This document shows, one piece after another, positions 8,227-17,581 of a DNA stretch of 48,497 nucleotides (its first letter is position 1; each line of letters begins with the position of its first letter). The stretch is taken from positions 1-48,497 of the forward strand of contig JAUQQL010000008.1 in assembly GCA_030578315.1 (NCBI GenBank), in the 5' to 3' direction. The position numbers and the translations under genes were made by a program. This DNA is from Thermodesulfobacteriota bacterium. Lineage in GTDB: Bacteria; Desulfobacterota; Thermodesulfobacteria; Thermodesulfobacteriales; Thermodesulfobacteriaceae. Below the pieces are notes generated by a model. That model searched no databases, was not told the origin of the DNA, and saw nothing but the letters and a program-made list of their open reading frames with translations.

Positions 8227-9539
8227 AGAGTTTGCAAATGAAGTTTTATGAAGTTAAAAAACTTGAAAACTTTAAAAACCTTGTTTTAACTTTACCAGCT
8301 TCTAAAAGTTTGACTCAAAGAGCTTTAATTTGTAGTTCTTTGGCGGATGGGATTTCAAAGATTAAAAATCCTCTTTTAAGTGAAGATACGCTATTGTTGA
8401 AAGAAGCTTTAGAAAAAGTTGGGGTAAAGATTGAAACAGAAGAAGAGGGTATTTGGAAGGTAAACGGGATCAGAGGTAAACCTTATTTGTCTAAAGAAAA
8501 AATCTATTTAGGAAATAATGGAACAGGAGCGAGATTTTTTTTGGCTTTAAGTGCTTTGGGAAAGGGAGAGTATATAGAAATTTATGGAAAGCAGCGTTTG
8601 CATGAAAGGCCTATGGGTTATTTGATTGAAGCTTTAAGAAGTCTTTCAGCAAATATTGAATGTTTAATAAAAGAAGGCTATCTTCCGGTTAGAGTTAAAG
8701 AGGGAAGACTTTCTTCAAAAAAAATTTCGCTTCCTGGAAATGTAAGTAGTCAGTTTTTTTCGGCACTTCTTCAAATAGGACCCTATCTGCCTCAAGGTTT
8801 GGAAATAGAAGTTAAAGGCGAATTGCTTTCTAAAAGTTATATAGATTTAACTTTGCAAGTAATGAAAAGTTTTGGGGTTGAGGTAAAAAAAGAAGAGAAT
8901 AGATATTTAGTTAACCCTTCAATTTTTAAAGCTACTTTTTATGAAGTTGAAGCTGATGCTTCTAGTGCATCTTATTTTTTAGCTATTCCTTTAGTTTTGG
9001 GAAAGGGTAGGGTAGTAGTTAAAAATTACAATGCTTTTTCTTTTCAGGGAGATACTAAGTTTTTAAATTTTATTAAGGAAATGGGAGCCGAAATAAAGGT
9101 AGAAAATCCTTTGGGGATTGAAGTAAAATTTGAGGGAAGACCAAAAAGTGGTGTATTTGAATTAGGAGATACTCCTGATCTGTTTCCTACTATGTGTGTT
9201 TTGGGAGCTGTAGCAGAGGGAAAAACCATTTTAAGAGGTGCTCCCCATCTTCGTTATAAAGAAACTGACAGAATAAGGGCTATGGCAGAAGGACTTACAA
9301 ATTTGGGAGTAGAAGTTGAAGAACTGGAAGACGGTTTAATTATTAAAGGTCAGAAAGTGTTCAAACCTACCACCATTTTAACCTACGATGATCATCGCGT
9401 GGCTATGGCTTTTGCTATACTAGCTTTGAAAATAGGACAAATTAGAATTGAAAATCCCTCCTGTGTTAAAAAGTCATTTCCAGAATTTTGGGAATATTTA
9501 GAAAAGGTTTATGAACAAAATAGTTTTGATAGGCTTTAG
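8223..9539 (+). CDS. aroA: 5-enolpyruvylshikimate-3-phosphate synthase
   Basis: Transfers enolpyruvate from PEP to shikimate-3-phosphate. The 438-residue product has the expected two-domain beta-prism fold motifs: LPASKSLTQRALI (Lys-Ser pair binding the substrate), LGNNGTGARF for PEP binding (class II has N-A-G-T-A-x-R, so this N-G-T-G-A-R is a variant), GNVSSQFFSALL, LRYKETDRI, and DDHRVAMA near the C-terminus. A second in-frame ATG at 8238 is possible. It overlaps aroE by 4 and aroK by 29 bases. Confidence 0.94.
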   Translation: MKSLQMKFYEVKKLENFKNLVLTLPASKSLTQRALICSSLADGISKIKNPLLSEDTLLLKEALEKVGVKIETEEEGIWKVNGIRGKPYLSKEKIYLGNNGTGARFFLALSALGKGEYIEIYGKQRLHERPMGYLIEALRSLSANIECLIKEGYLPVRVKEGRLSSKKISLPGNVSSQFFSALLQIGPYLPQGLEIEVKGELLSKSYIDLTLQVMKSFGVEVKKEENRYLVNPSIFKATFYEVEADASSASYFLAIPLVLGKGRVVVKNYNAFSFQGDTKFLNFIKEMGAEIKVENPLGIEVKFEGRPKSGVFELGDTPDLFPTMCVLGAVAEGKTILRGAPHLRYKETDRIRAMAEGLTNLGVEVEELEDGLIIKGQKVFKPTTILTYDDHRVAMAFAILALKIGQIRIENPSCVKKSFPEFWEYLEKVYEQNSFDRL

Positions 9540-10047
9540 AGCTACAGGAAAAACAAGTATAGGAAAAGCTTTAGCAGAAAAGTTAAAATGGAAGTTTTTA
9601 GACTTAGACGAAGAGATTCAAAAAAAAACCAAAAAAAGTATAAAAGAAATAGTAGAAAAAGAAGGATGGGAAAGATTTAGAAATCTTGAAAAGGAGTTTT
9701 TAAGAGAAATTCTTTACTTGGAAAATGTAGTGTTAGCTTTGGGAGGAGGTAGTATTTTACATCAAAAAGAAATGTCAGAGTTAAAAGAAAAAAGTTTGGT
9801 TATTTGGCTTTTTGCCTCTAAAGAAATAATTTTGGAAAGAATGAAAAAAGATTTTAAAACACTTTCTCAAAGACCTGCTTTAACTAATTTTTCTAACTTA
9901 GAAGAAGAAGTTGAAAAACTTTTAAAAGAAAGAGAAAAACTTTATAATAATTTTTCTCATATAAAAATAGATACTTCTAAAAAAAATATTGCAGAAATAG
10001 TTGAAGAAATTTTAAAAAAATTTAGTCAGGAGGAAGTAGATGAGTAA
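9511..10047 (+). CDS. aroK: Shikimate kinase
   Basis: P-loop kinase that phosphorylates shikimate at the 3-OH. The 178-residue product has Walker A GFRATGKTSIGKAL at 8-21, the shikimate-binding DLDEEI, FRNLEKEFL, the GGG loop in LALGGGSIL, and an RPALT lid region. It overlaps the end of aroA by 29 bases and the downstream cheX by 8. With aroD, aroE and aroA it covers four consecutive-type shikimate steps; aroB, aroC and the DAHP synthase are not in the window. Confidence 0.94.
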   Translation: MNKIVLIGFRATGKTSIGKALAEKLKWKFLDLDEEIQKKTKKSIKEIVEKEGWERFRNLEKEFLREILYLENVVLALGGGSILHQKEMSELKEKSLVIWLFASKEIILERMKKDFKTLSQRPALTNFSNLEEEVEKLLKEREKLYNNFSHIKIDTSKKNIAEIVEEILKKFSQEEVDE

Positions 10048-10516
10048 TCCTATAGCTGAAGCTATAAGAGAAGCTTTAGAAGAGGTAGTAAAAACTTATA
10101 CAGGGGTTATTCCTGATTTACAGGAAGCTATAGTAAGAAAAAACGAAGATTCCACAGCTTTAGGAGATATTTCTGCAATTATTGGTTTAACAGGTGAGAA
10201 AGTTAGTGGAGTTTTTGTAGTATCTTTTAAAAAAGATTTAATTTTTAATTTCATTAAGTCTCTTTTTGGAGAAGAACCTAATGAGATTAATCAGGAAGTA
10301 CTTGATGCAGCTGGAGAAATAGCTAACATGATTTGTGGAGGTTTTAGGAGAAGGCTTGAAAAATTTGGGCCATCTTTAAAAGCTTCAGTTCCAAGTATGG
10401 TAACTGGAGAAAATCATCGTATTCACTCTCTTTGTAAGAGCCCAAGACTTAGTTTTATATATAGGGTAGACACAAGTTTTTTAATTGTAGAATTTTGCCT
10501 AGATAAAATGAGTTAA
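10040..10516 (+). CDS. cheX: CheX-family chemotaxis phosphatase-like protein
   Basis: A 158-residue protein of the CheC/CheX/FliY fold, which dephosphorylates CheY~P. The active-site signature E-x-x-N is kept as E93-I-A-N96 within DAAGEIANMICGG, and the N-terminal segment (EALEEVVKTYTGV) is typical of CheX. It overlaps aroK by 8 bases and is the last gene of the operon, with no chemotaxis or flagellar genes nearby. Its partner may be a non-chemotaxis response regulator. The AGGAGG at 10028-10033 sits ahead of the ATG. Confidence 0.8.
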   Translation: MSNPIAEAIREALEEVVKTYTGVIPDLQEAIVRKNEDSTALGDISAIIGLTGEKVSGVFVVSFKKDLIFNFIKSLFGEEPNEINQEVLDAAGEIANMICGGFRRRLEKFGPSLKASVPSMVTGENHRIHSLCKSPRLSFIYRVDTSFLIVEFCLDKMS

Positions 10517-10537
10517 ACTATATTTTTACTTAATAAA

Positions 10538-11842
10538 TTAATCCTGATAAGGCTTTACCTTTAAAGTAAAGCCTTTTTTTTCAACTATTTTAACTCTTTG
10601 TCCTTTAGGGATGATTTCATCTGAGGTAGCTTCCCATATTTCTCCCTCTACAAAAATTTTTCCTTTTATAGGAGATATATCTTCTATAGCTTTTCCTACT
10701 TTCCCTATAAGGGCTTCTCCTCCTGAAATAGGTTTTTTTCTTAAGGTTTTAATTGCTAAATAAGTAATTCCAGCAAAAATTATAGAAAAAGTAATAAATA
10801 CCGTGTAAAGAAAAGGCTGATAAAGTTTTAAGGGAGGGGGGTTTTTGCCAAAAAGAATAAGAGATCCTAAAAGAAGAGATATAATTCCCGCCAGTGTTAA
10901 AAGTCCGTGAGAAGTAATTTGAGTTTCTAAGAAAAACAGAAGACCAGCTAAAAGAATCAAAGCTAATCCTGCATAATTTAAAGGTAAAATGCTTAACCCT
11001 AAAAAGGCAAGAATTAAGCAAATTGCTCCAATTACTCCTGGAAATATACTTCCTGGATGAGACAGTTCAAAGTAAATGCCAGCAAGTCCAAGCATTAAGA
11101 GAAAATAAATTAAATTAGGATTAGTTAACACCTTTAAAAATTTAGTTTTAAAATCCTCTTCAATAAGTTCGATCTTGGTATTTTTAGTAAAAAGGTATAA
11201 TTTTTGATTATTTATTATTACTACTTTTCCATCTAGTTTTTTTAAAAGCTCGTTTAGGTCTTTAGCTATAATTTCAATAACTTTTAATTCTAAAGCCTCT
11301 TTTTCAGTTATGCTTTTACTTTTTAGGACCGCTTCTTCTATAAACTTGGAATTTCTATTTCTCATTTGAGCTAAATTTTTTCCCCAAGCCACTAAATCTT
11401 GAGCTATTTTTTCTATTACTTTTTCGTCTGTTTTACCGATAAGTTCTATAGGATGAGCTGCACCCACATGAGTTCCTGGAGCCATAGCTGCTATGTGAGA
11501 AGCCAATAAAATAAAAGTGCCTGCGGAAGCAGCTCTCGCTCCAGAAGGACTTACATAAACTACTACAGGAACTTTACTTTTTAAAATGTCTTTTACAATT
11601 TCTCTAGTAGATTCAACTAAACCTCCAGGAGTATCAAGTTCAATAATTAAAGCTTGAGCTTGTTTTTCTTCCGAAATACCTATAGAGTAAGATAAAAAAT
11701 TAGCTATAACTGGAGTAATTGGACCTTCTATTCTGACTTTCATAATTGGAGTTTCTTGAGGAAAGCTGTAAGTGTTAAAATAAAACATTAAAAGAAAAAA
11801 AAATATTAAAATAATACTAAAAAGTTTTGAAAATTTCTTCAT
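10538..11842 (-). CDS. nfeD: NfeD-type membrane serine protease (ClpP-class, 1510-N-like)
   Basis: Membrane protein with an N-terminal signal/anchor (residues about 8-24), an extracytoplasmic ClpP-class protease domain, four or five transmembrane helices (about 245-365) and a C-terminal OB-fold NfeD domain. By comparison with PH1510 the Ser-Lys dyad is Ser106 (AASAG) and Lys174 (EEAVLK); ELDTPGG at 69-75 is the oxyanion-side motif. The archaeal relative cleaves the hydrophobic tail of stomatin, but no stomatin gene lies beside it here. It overlaps the upstream uracil-DNA glycosylase gene by 26 bases. Its 3' end contains the terminator of the opposing operon, encoding the GFTLKVKP region. Confidence 0.88.
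   Translation of the reverse strand: MKKFSKLFSIILIFFFLLMFYFNTYSFPQETPIMKVRIEGPITPVIANFLSYSIGISEEKQAQALIIELDTPGGLVESTREIVKDILKSKVPVVVYVSPSGARAASAGTFILLASHIAAMAPGTHVGAAHPIELIGKTDEKVIEKIAQDLVAWGKNLAQMRNRNSKFIEEAVLKSKSITEKEALELKVIEIIAKDLNELLKKLDGKVVIINNQKLYLFTKNTKIELIEEDFKTKFLKVLTNPNLIYFLLMLGLAGIYFELSHPGSIFPGVIGAICLILAFLGLSILPLNYAGLALILLAGLLFFLETQITSHGLLTLAGIISLLLGSLILFGKNPPPLKLYQPFLYTVFITFSIIFAGITYLAIKTLRKKPISGGEALIGKVGKAIEDISPIKGKIFVEGEIWEATSDEIIPKGQRVKIVEKKGFTLKVKPYQD
10549..10581 (+). terminator. Intrinsic terminator of the cheX-ending operon, inside nfeD coding sequence
   Basis: A perfect 10-bp stem AAGGCTTTAC / GTAAAGCCTT with a 7-base loop is followed by a run of T on the plus strand (10576-10581). 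It lies about 32 bases past the cheX stop. Because nfeD is read from the other strand, the same bases encode residues near its C-terminus, so the hairpin must be compatible with that protein sequence. On the minus strand the stem is not followed by a T run. Confidence 0.85.
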
Positions 11843-12503
11843 AAATTTTTTTAAATTTTTGAAAGTCTTCCCAAATCAATCTTCTAGCTGTATGGTTTTT
11901 AAATACATAGTTAGGATGATAAGTAAAAAATATTTTACTGTCTTTAAATTCAAATACTTGTCCTCTTATAGTGGAAAAGATGACTTTTTCTTCTAAAAAA
12001 ATTTTAGCAGGAGTAAATCCTAAAGCTAAAATAAGTTTAGGTTTAAGTAGCTTAATTTGTTTTAAAAGATGCTTTTTGCAAGCTTGAATTTCTTCTGGTT
12101 CTGGAGGTCTTCCTCCAGGAGTTTTACATTTTACAGCATGAGTAATAAAAAAGTTTTCTCGGGTAAGTCTTATACTTAAAAGGAGTTTTTTTAAAAACTC
12201 TTCCATCATCCCTACTAAAGGTTTTTCATAAAAATCTTCGTCTTTATCCGGATATTCGGTAATTAACATAAGAGAAGAATTTAAACTTCCATCTCCCCAG
12301 ATAGGTCTTTTACAAATTCTATGTAGAGAACAATCCTTACAGTTAGAAATTTTTTCTTTTAAATTTTCTAAAGTTTCCTGATGAGAAAGATTTTCAAGTT
12401 TAAAAAAGCTTTTAAATTCTTGAGTATAAGGTATTTCGGAAATGCCTAATTCTTTTAAATACCAAAAGTAATTTTTAATTTCTTTAATTAAGTTGTAAGA
12501 CAT
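11817..12503 (-). CDS. Uracil-DNA glycosylase superfamily protein, family-4-like (Fe-S)
   Basis: A 228-residue protein of the UDG superfamily that would excise uracil from DNA, important at high temperature where cytosine deaminates fast. Four iron-sulfur cysteines are present: Cys55, Cys58 (NCKDC), Cys126 (KCKTPGG) and Cys142 (QACKKH). The active-site motif normally GEAPG is diverged to TEYPD but keeps Glu83, followed by KPLVG for RPFVG. The C-terminal H-P-S motif is HPN (TYHPNYV). The N-terminal 45 residues are an extra helical segment seen in many family-4 proteins. Because motif A is altered, substrate range may differ. Confidence 0.83.
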   Translation of the reverse strand: MSYNLIKEIKNYFWYLKELGISEIPYTQEFKSFFKLENLSHQETLENLKEKISNCKDCSLHRICKRPIWGDGSLNSSLMLITEYPDKDEDFYEKPLVGMMEEFLKKLLLSIRLTRENFFITHAVKCKTPGGRPPEPEEIQACKKHLLKQIKLLKPKLILALGFTPAKIFLEEKVIFSTIRGQVFEFKDSKIFFTYHPNYVFKNHTARRLIWEDFQKFKKIYEEIFKTF

Positions 12504-12619
12504 GATAGTTTTTTTAAAAAATTATAAAAGAAATTTCAATCTTGTCAAAAAGACGAAATATATTAGACTTATAACGAATTTTTAAAAATTAAAAGTTTTT
12601 ATTATAAGAGGGGTTTTAG

Positions 12620-13855
12620 ATGGGTAGAATTAAATTAAAAGAAGATTTTTCCTTAGAAGTTCCTGATGAAGTAGAAATTCCTTATATAGAGGGAGATGGG
12701 ATAGGTCCTGATATAATGAAAGCAGTGATTAAAATTATAGACGCTTCGTTAGATAAAGTTTATCAAGGAAAAAGAAAAATTATTTGGAAGGAAGTTTTAG
12801 CTGGAGAAAAAGCTTATCGAGAAACGGGAAATTACCTACCTCAGGAAACTTTACAAACTATAAAGGAATGTGTAGTGGCAATAAAGGGACCTCTTACTAC
12901 TCCTGTAGGTGGTGGATTTAGAAGTATTAATGTAACTTTAAGACAAGTTTTAGACCTTTATGCTTGTATAAGACCAGTAAAATGGATTCCGGGAACTCCT
13001 TCTCCTGTAAAACATCCTGAAAAGGTAAATATGGTAGTTTTTAGAGAAAATACCGAAGATGTTTATGCAGGAATTGAATATCCTGCAGGTTCACTCGAGG
13101 CTAAAAAGCTTATAGAGTTTATAAGAGAAAATTTTAAAAAAGAAATAAGAGAAGATTCAGGGATTGGAATAAAACCTATTAGCGAATTTGGGAGCAAAAG
13201 ACTTGTGAGAAAGGCTATAAAGTATGCCTTAGAAAATAGATGTCCTAGTGTTACTTTGGTTCACAAGGGAAACATTATGAAGTTTACTGAGGGAGCTTTT
13301 AGAAAGTGGGGTTACGAGGTAGCTAAGGAAGAATTTGGTAATCAAATTGTTTTGGAAGAAGATATATTACTTAAATATCCTAATGGAGTTCCTGAGGGTA
13401 TAGTGGTTATAAAGGACAGGATTGCAGATGCTATGTTTCAATGGGCACTTTTGAGGCCGGAAGAATTTAGTGTTCTTGCTACCCCTAATTTAAACGGTGA
13501 TTATCTTTCTGATGCTTTAGCTGCTCAAGTTGGAGGCTTAGGAATGGCACCTGGTGCAAATATAGGAGACGGATACGCTGTTTTTGAAGCTACTCATGGG
13601 TCAGCTCCTAAATATGCAGGTCTTGATAAAGCTAATCCTTCCTCCTTACTTCTTTCTGGAAAAATGATGCTAGAATATTTGGGATGGAAAGAAGCAGCAG
13701 AAGCAATTTGGAAAGCTTTGGTTAAAACCATTCAACAAAAAATAGTCACTTATGACCTTGCCCGTCAGTTAGAAGGTGCTAAAGAGGTTAAATGTTCTGA
13801 ATTTGCAGATACTATTATAAAAAACCTCTATGAAGAAGAGGAAAAGGTTTTATGA
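12620..13855 (+). CDS. icd: Isocitrate dehydrogenase (NADP-type)
   Basis: Oxidatively decarboxylates isocitrate to 2-oxoglutarate. At 411 residues it matches the bacterial homodimeric form. The substrate-phosphate loop RSINVTLRQ (Ser and Arg residues), the [11 protein letters not shown] segment, [10 protein letters not shown] with the catalytic Lys and nearby Tyr, NLNGDYLSD, and the cofactor loop [11 protein letters not shown] are visible. The Lys-Tyr in APKYAG fits NADP preference. It is the first gene of icd-leuS-lptE; leuS starts within its stop codon (ATGA). The divergent 116-base gap to the glycosylase gene must hold promoters for both sides, but no clear consensus pair is seen there. 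Confidence 0.95.
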   Translation: MGRIKLKEDFSLEVPDEVEIPYIEGDGIGPDIMKAVIKIIDASLDKVYQGKRKIIWKEVLAGEKAYRETGNYLPQETLQTIKECVVAIKGPLTTPVGGGFRSINVTLRQVLDLYACIRPVKWIPGTPSPVKHPEKVNMVVFRENTEDVYAGIEYPAGSLEAKKLIEFIRENFKKEIREDSGIGIKPISEFGSKRLVRKAIKYALENRCPSVTLVHKGNIMKFTEGAFRKWGYEVAKEEFGNQIVLEEDILLKYPNGVPEGIVVIKDRIADAMFQWALLRPEEFSVLATPNLNGDYLSDALAAQVGGLGMAPGANIGDGYAVFEATHGSAPKYAGLDKANPSSLLLSGKMMLEYLGWKEAAEAIWKALVKTIQQKIVTYDLARQLEGAKEVKCSEFADTIIKNLYEEEEKVL

Positions 13856-16440
13856 AAAAATATGAACCCTCTTTAATAGAACCTAAATGGCAAAAACTTT
13901 GGGAAGAAAAAAAAATTTTTGAAGTAAAAACTGACCTAACTTTACCTAAGTACTATGTTTTAGTTATGTTTCCTTATCCTTCGGGAAAAATTCATATGGG
14001 GCATGTAAGAAATTACACTTTAGGTGATATTTTGGCTCGTTTAAAAAGAATGAAAGGTTATAATGTGCTTCATCCAATGGGTTGGGATGCCTTTGGACTT
14101 CCTGCAGAAAATGCAGCTTTAAAACATGGAATTCATCCTGCTAAATGGACCTATTATAATATAGAGTATATGAAAAACCAACTTAAAAAACTTGGGTTTA
14201 GTTATGATTGGAGCAGAGAATTTGCTACCTGCGATCCCGAATATTATAAACATGAACAAAGATTTTTTATAGAAATGTATGAAAAAGGATTAGCTTATAG
14301 AAAAAAAACTTTGGTTAATTGGTGTCCTTTTTGTTCTACAGTTCTTGCCAATGAACAGGTAGAAGATGGAGCTTGCTGGAGATGTGGAAACGAGGTTACT
14401 TTTAGAGAAATGGAAGGTTGGTTTTTAAAAATTACTGCCTATGCTGAAGAACTTTTAGAAGATCTTAACAAACTTTCAGGTCATTGGCCTGAAAAAGTAA
14501 TTATTATGCAAAAAAACTGGATTGGAAAAAGTGAAGGAGCAGAAATAAAATTTTATCTTCCTGAGATTAAAGAAAATCTTATAGTTTATACCACTCGTCC
14601 AGATACTCTTTATGGAGCTACTTTTTTGTGTGTCTCTCCAGAACATCCAATAGCTAAAAGGTTAGCTATAAAAAAGGGTTTAATTAATAAACTAGAAAGT
14701 TTTATAGAACAGGTAAGAAAAAGAAGAAGAGAAATAGAAGCTGGAGTTGCTGAAAAAGAAGGTTTATTTTTGGAGACCTTTGCAGTTCATCCATTAACAG
14801 GAGAAAAACTTCCTCTTTTTGCTGCTAACTTTGTTCTTATGGAATATGGTACCGGAGCTATAATGTGTGTTCCTGCTCACGACCAGAGAGATTTTGAATT
14901 TGCTAAAAAGTATAGACTTCCTATTAAAATTGTTATTAAACCTAAAGATAGAGAATTAAGAGTTGAAGAAATGACTGAAGCTTATGAAGAGCCGGGAATC
15001 ATGATAAATTCCGGAAATTTTAGCGGATTAGAAAGTTCAGAAGGAAAAATAAAAATTACTCAATTCTTAGAAGAAAAAGGATTAGGGAATAAGAAAATTA
15101 CCTATAAATTGAGGGACTGGGGAATTTCTCGTCAAAGATATTGGGGATGTCCGATTCCTATAATTTACTGCGACAAATGTGGAATAGTTCCTGAAAAATT
15201 AGAAAATCTTCCGGTAGTACTTCCTCTTTCAGCCCAGATAGACTTTTCAGGAAAGTCTCCACTTCCTAATTTACCTGAATTTGTAAATACCGTATGTCCT
15301 AAATGTAATTTACCTGCCCAAAGAGAGACGGATACTTTTGATACCTTTTTTGAATCTTCTTGGTATTTTGCTCGTTTTGCTTGCCCCAATTATTCGGAGC
15401 CTTTTAATCCGGAAGATGTTAAGTACTGGCTTCCTGTAGATCAGTATATTGGAGGTATTGAACATGCTATTTTACATCTCCTTTATGCAAGATTTTTTAC
15501 CAAAGTATTGAGAGATTTAGGTTATCTAGATCTAGACGAACCTTTTAGTAATTTGTTGACCCAAGGAATGGTTATAAAAGAAACTTATAGGTGTCCTATC
15601 CACGGGTGGATATACCCTGAGGAAGTTTCAGAGGAAGGGACTTGCTTAAAAAACAACTGTGGAGAAAAAGTTATTATAGGCAAACCTGAAAAAATGTCTA
15701 AAAGCAAGTGCAATATTGTAGATCCCGATAAAATGATTGAAAAATACGGAGCAGATACAGTAAGGCTTTTTATTGCTTTTGCAGCACCTCCAGAAAAAGA
15801 TTTAGAATGGAGTGACCATGGAATAGAAGGGGCTTTTCGATTCTTAAGAAGAGTTTATCTATTAGTGAGTGAATACGCCGAAAACTTAAGAGAAATAAGT
15901 TACTCTGCTGAAGACTTTAAAAACCTCCCCTTACCCCTTTTGAAAATTAGAAAAAAACTTCATCAAACTATTAAAAAAGTTTCTCAAGATTTGGAAGAAA
16001 GACTTCATTTTAATACTGCTATTGCCCGGATTATGGAATTTTTGAATTATTTGCAAGATGCTTTAAAAGAAATTTCGTTAGAAGATTTATTTTCTAAAAA
16101 AGTCTTAAAAGAAGCTTTAGAGAAAACACTTTTACTTCTTTCTCCTATTTGTCCCCATGTGACTGAAGAGCTTTGGGAAAGTTTGGGTAAGACAAAATTT
16201 ATTTCCTTAGAAAGTTTTCCTTCTTGGGACGAAAGTTTGATAGAAGAAGATGTCTTTGTTTTAGTTGTTCAGGTAAATGGAAAGGTAAGAGATCAGGTAG
16301 AGGTGTCTGTAGAACTTTCTAAAGAAGAAATTATTAACTTAGCTCTGGAGCTTCCAAAAATAAAAAAGTACTTAGAAGGGAAAAAAATTAAAAATGTGGT
16401 TTTTGTTCCTAAAAAACTGGTTAATTTTGTGGTGGCTTAG
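13852..16440 (+). CDS. leuS: Leucyl-tRNA synthetase
   Basis: Class I aminoacyl-tRNA synthetase, 862 residues. The HIGH motif is HMGH at 48-51 and KMSKS is at 614-618. The editing (CP1) domain contains [10 protein letters not shown] and [15 protein letters not shown], both needed for hydrolysis of mischarged tRNA. A zinc-like cluster (WCPFC...CWRCG) lies near 157-178 and a second (CDKCG...CPKC) near 440-485. The C-terminal anticodon-binding domain and VNGKVRDQ tail are present. It overlaps icd by 4 and lptE by 47 bases. Confidence 0.97.
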   Translation: MKKYEPSLIEPKWQKLWEEKKIFEVKTDLTLPKYYVLVMFPYPSGKIHMGHVRNYTLGDILARLKRMKGYNVLHPMGWDAFGLPAENAALKHGIHPAKWTYYNIEYMKNQLKKLGFSYDWSREFATCDPEYYKHEQRFFIEMYEKGLAYRKKTLVNWCPFCSTVLANEQVEDGACWRCGNEVTFREMEGWFLKITAYAEELLEDLNKLSGHWPEKVIIMQKNWIGKSEGAEIKFYLPEIKENLIVYTTRPDTLYGATFLCVSPEHPIAKRLAIKKGLINKLESFIEQVRKRRREIEAGVAEKEGLFLETFAVHPLTGEKLPLFAANFVLMEYGTGAIMCVPAHDQRDFEFAKKYRLPIKIVIKPKDRELRVEEMTEAYEEPGIMINSGNFSGLESSEGKIKITQFLEEKGLGNKKITYKLRDWGISRQRYWGCPIPIIYCDKCGIVPEKLENLPVVLPLSAQIDFSGKSPLPNLPEFVNTVCPKCNLPAQRETDTFDTFFESSWYFARFACPNYSEPFNPEDVKYWLPVDQYIGGIEHAILHLLYARFFTKVLRDLGYLDLDEPFSNLLTQGMVIKETYRCPIHGWIYPEEVSEEGTCLKNNCGEKVIIGKPEKMSKSKCNIVDPDKMIEKYGADTVRLFIAFAAPPEKDLEWSDHGIEGAFRFLRRVYLLVSEYAENLREISYSAEDFKNLPLPLLKIRKKLHQTIKKVSQDLEERLHFNTAIARIMEFLNYLQDALKEISLEDLFSKKVLKEALEKTLLLLSPICPHVTEELWESLGKTKFISLESFPSWDESLIEEDVFVLVVQVNGKVRDQVEVSVELSKEEIINLALELPKIKKYLEGKKIKNVVFVPKKLVNFVVA

Positions 16441-16921
16441 TACTTTTTTAATTTCTTGTGGCTACCATTTTCATGGTAGACCTTCTTATTTTAAACCAGA
16501 ATGGAAAACTATTTATATTTCTCCTTGGAAAAATTTTACTACGGAGACTTTTTTGGGGGAACTTTTAGCTTACGAACTTCGTCATAAGTTTGCTCAAGGC
16601 AGGTTTTTAATTCCAGTTTTTGAAGAAGCTCAAGCAGATCTTGTTCTTAAAGGAGAGGTAATAAGGGTTTATCTAGAACCTGTAGCTTACGAAACTTTTA
16701 TTCAGACCAGGGAAAGGAAGATCAGTTTTAAAGGTAGATATCAACTTATAGAAAGAAAGGAAAACAAAGTTATTGCTGAAAACTTAGACCTAAATCGGTA
16801 TGAAATTTATCGTGTCCCTCTAAAAGGAGCAACTGTTATTGACCCAGGAAGAGAAGAGGCTTTAAGACTTTTAGTTAAGGACCTGGCGGAGGTTGTTTTT
16901 CACGAAATAATTTTTAGATAA
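16394..16921 (+). CDS. lptE: LptE-like LPS-assembly lipoprotein
   Basis: A short hydrophobic signal with lipobox LISC followed by GYHF, the classic LptE beginning; mature lipid-modified Cys is at about residue 23. LptE plugs the LptD outer-membrane channel for lipopolysaccharide. The 175-residue body has the expected alternating strands and a [16 protein letters not shown] strand pair. The gene begins inside the end of leuS (47-base overlap); the leuS-lptE order is common in bacteria. It supports a diderm cell envelope. Convergent with the PIN gene, 4 bases away. Confidence 0.85.
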   Translation: MWFLFLKNWLILWWLSTFLISCGYHFHGRPSYFKPEWKTIYISPWKNFTTETFLGELLAYELRHKFAQGRFLIPVFEEAQADLVLKGEVIRVYLEPVAYETFIQTRERKISFKGRYQLIERKENKVIAENLDLNRYEIYRVPLKGATVIDPGREEALRLLVKDLAEVVFHEIIFR

Positions 16922-16925
16922 TGAA

Positions 16926-17507
16926 TTACCAATTTTTAAATCCTTCTAAGGTTTCTTTTATTTCTTTGGGTTCTAAAAATCTAAGACCTAATTTGTCAGC
17001 CATATTAAGAACACCTCGGTCTGCAGAAAGTACAATAGCATCTAATTCTAAGGAAAGTAATATAATCTCTAAGTCTTCTTTACTATCTACTACCCCTTCT
17101 CTTAACACTTCTCTATAGCGTCTTCTTAAAAATTTTAAAACTTCTTCTGGTTTTTTGTAAGTAGAGGCTTTAACAGCTTCTTCAGCCACTCTTAATCCTT
17201 TATTTATTCTGTTTCTTATATCTTCAATAAACTCATACATTAAAAAAGCTGGAATATATAATTCGTACTTTTTTGGAGACCTAACCTTAAGAACAGACCT
17301 AGCTTTAGGTGGAAGTTTGATTTCTTTTAACATTCTTTTTAACTCTTCAAATACCGAGGTAGGAATATATACTGCTATTTCGCCTTCAAGTTCTGATACC
17401 ATAAGAAGAAAGTTTTTAAAAGCTTCTGCAGGTTCTTCTCCAAACTGAATATATACATCCGGATTAGTGAAAATACTAGTATCTGGAACAAGTCTTTCTT
17501 TTTCCAT
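16926..17507 (-). CDS. PIN-domain protein of the RNA-ligase-partner (UPF0278) family
   Basis: A 193-residue PIN-fold protein. The N-terminal V-P-D-T-S-I-F with Asp9, the internal Glu in SVFEEL, and the C-terminal D-S-K-E-D-L-E-I and L-S-A-D-R-G are the acidic cluster that binds Mg2+ in PIN nucleases. The whole-protein match is to the archaeal/thermophile family usually found beside an RNA ligase, but no ligase is adjacent here (convergent to lptE, divergent from stt3). Its RNA target is unknown. No antitoxin gene flanks it, so a toxin role is not supported. Confidence 0.82.
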   Translation of the reverse strand: MEKERLVPDTSIFTNPDVYIQFGEEPAEAFKNFLLMVSELEGEIAVYIPTSVFEELKRMLKEIKLPPKARSVLKVRSPKKYELYIPAFLMYEFIEDIRNRINKGLRVAEEAVKASTYKKPEEVLKFLRRRYREVLREGVVDSKEDLEIILLSLELDAIVLSADRGVLNMADKLGLRFLEPKEIKETLEGFKNW

Positions 17508-17515
17508 TTAGTCTC

Positions 17516-17544
17516 TTGGCAAAAAGTTTTATTTTCATTATAAT
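17516..17544 (+). promoter_or_regulatory. Sigma-70-type promoter for stt3
   Basis: TTGGCA (17516-17521) and a perfect TATAAT (17539-17544) are separated by 17 bases, the ideal spacing. Transcription would begin near 17551, about 30 bases before the ATG at 17582. It lies just outside the divergent PIN gene start (17507), so it could also affect that gene. No strong Shine-Dalgarno precedes stt3. Confidence 0.75.
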
Positions 17545-17581
17545 ATAAATTTTAAAATTTTAAAAAATTAGATAAATTTTT

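Noticed and set aside
7605-9229. Minus-strand open frames opposite aroE and aroA
   Set aside because: Shadows of the real genes; no start sites, no family likeness.
16921-17118. Plus-strand frame opposite the PIN gene
   Set aside because: Ser/Asn-rich shadow frame; the minus-strand PIN gene is clearly recognisable.
16926-17507. PIN gene as a toxin of a toxin-antitoxin pair
   Set aside because: No small antitoxin gene next to it and the protein fits the RNA-ligase-partner family better.
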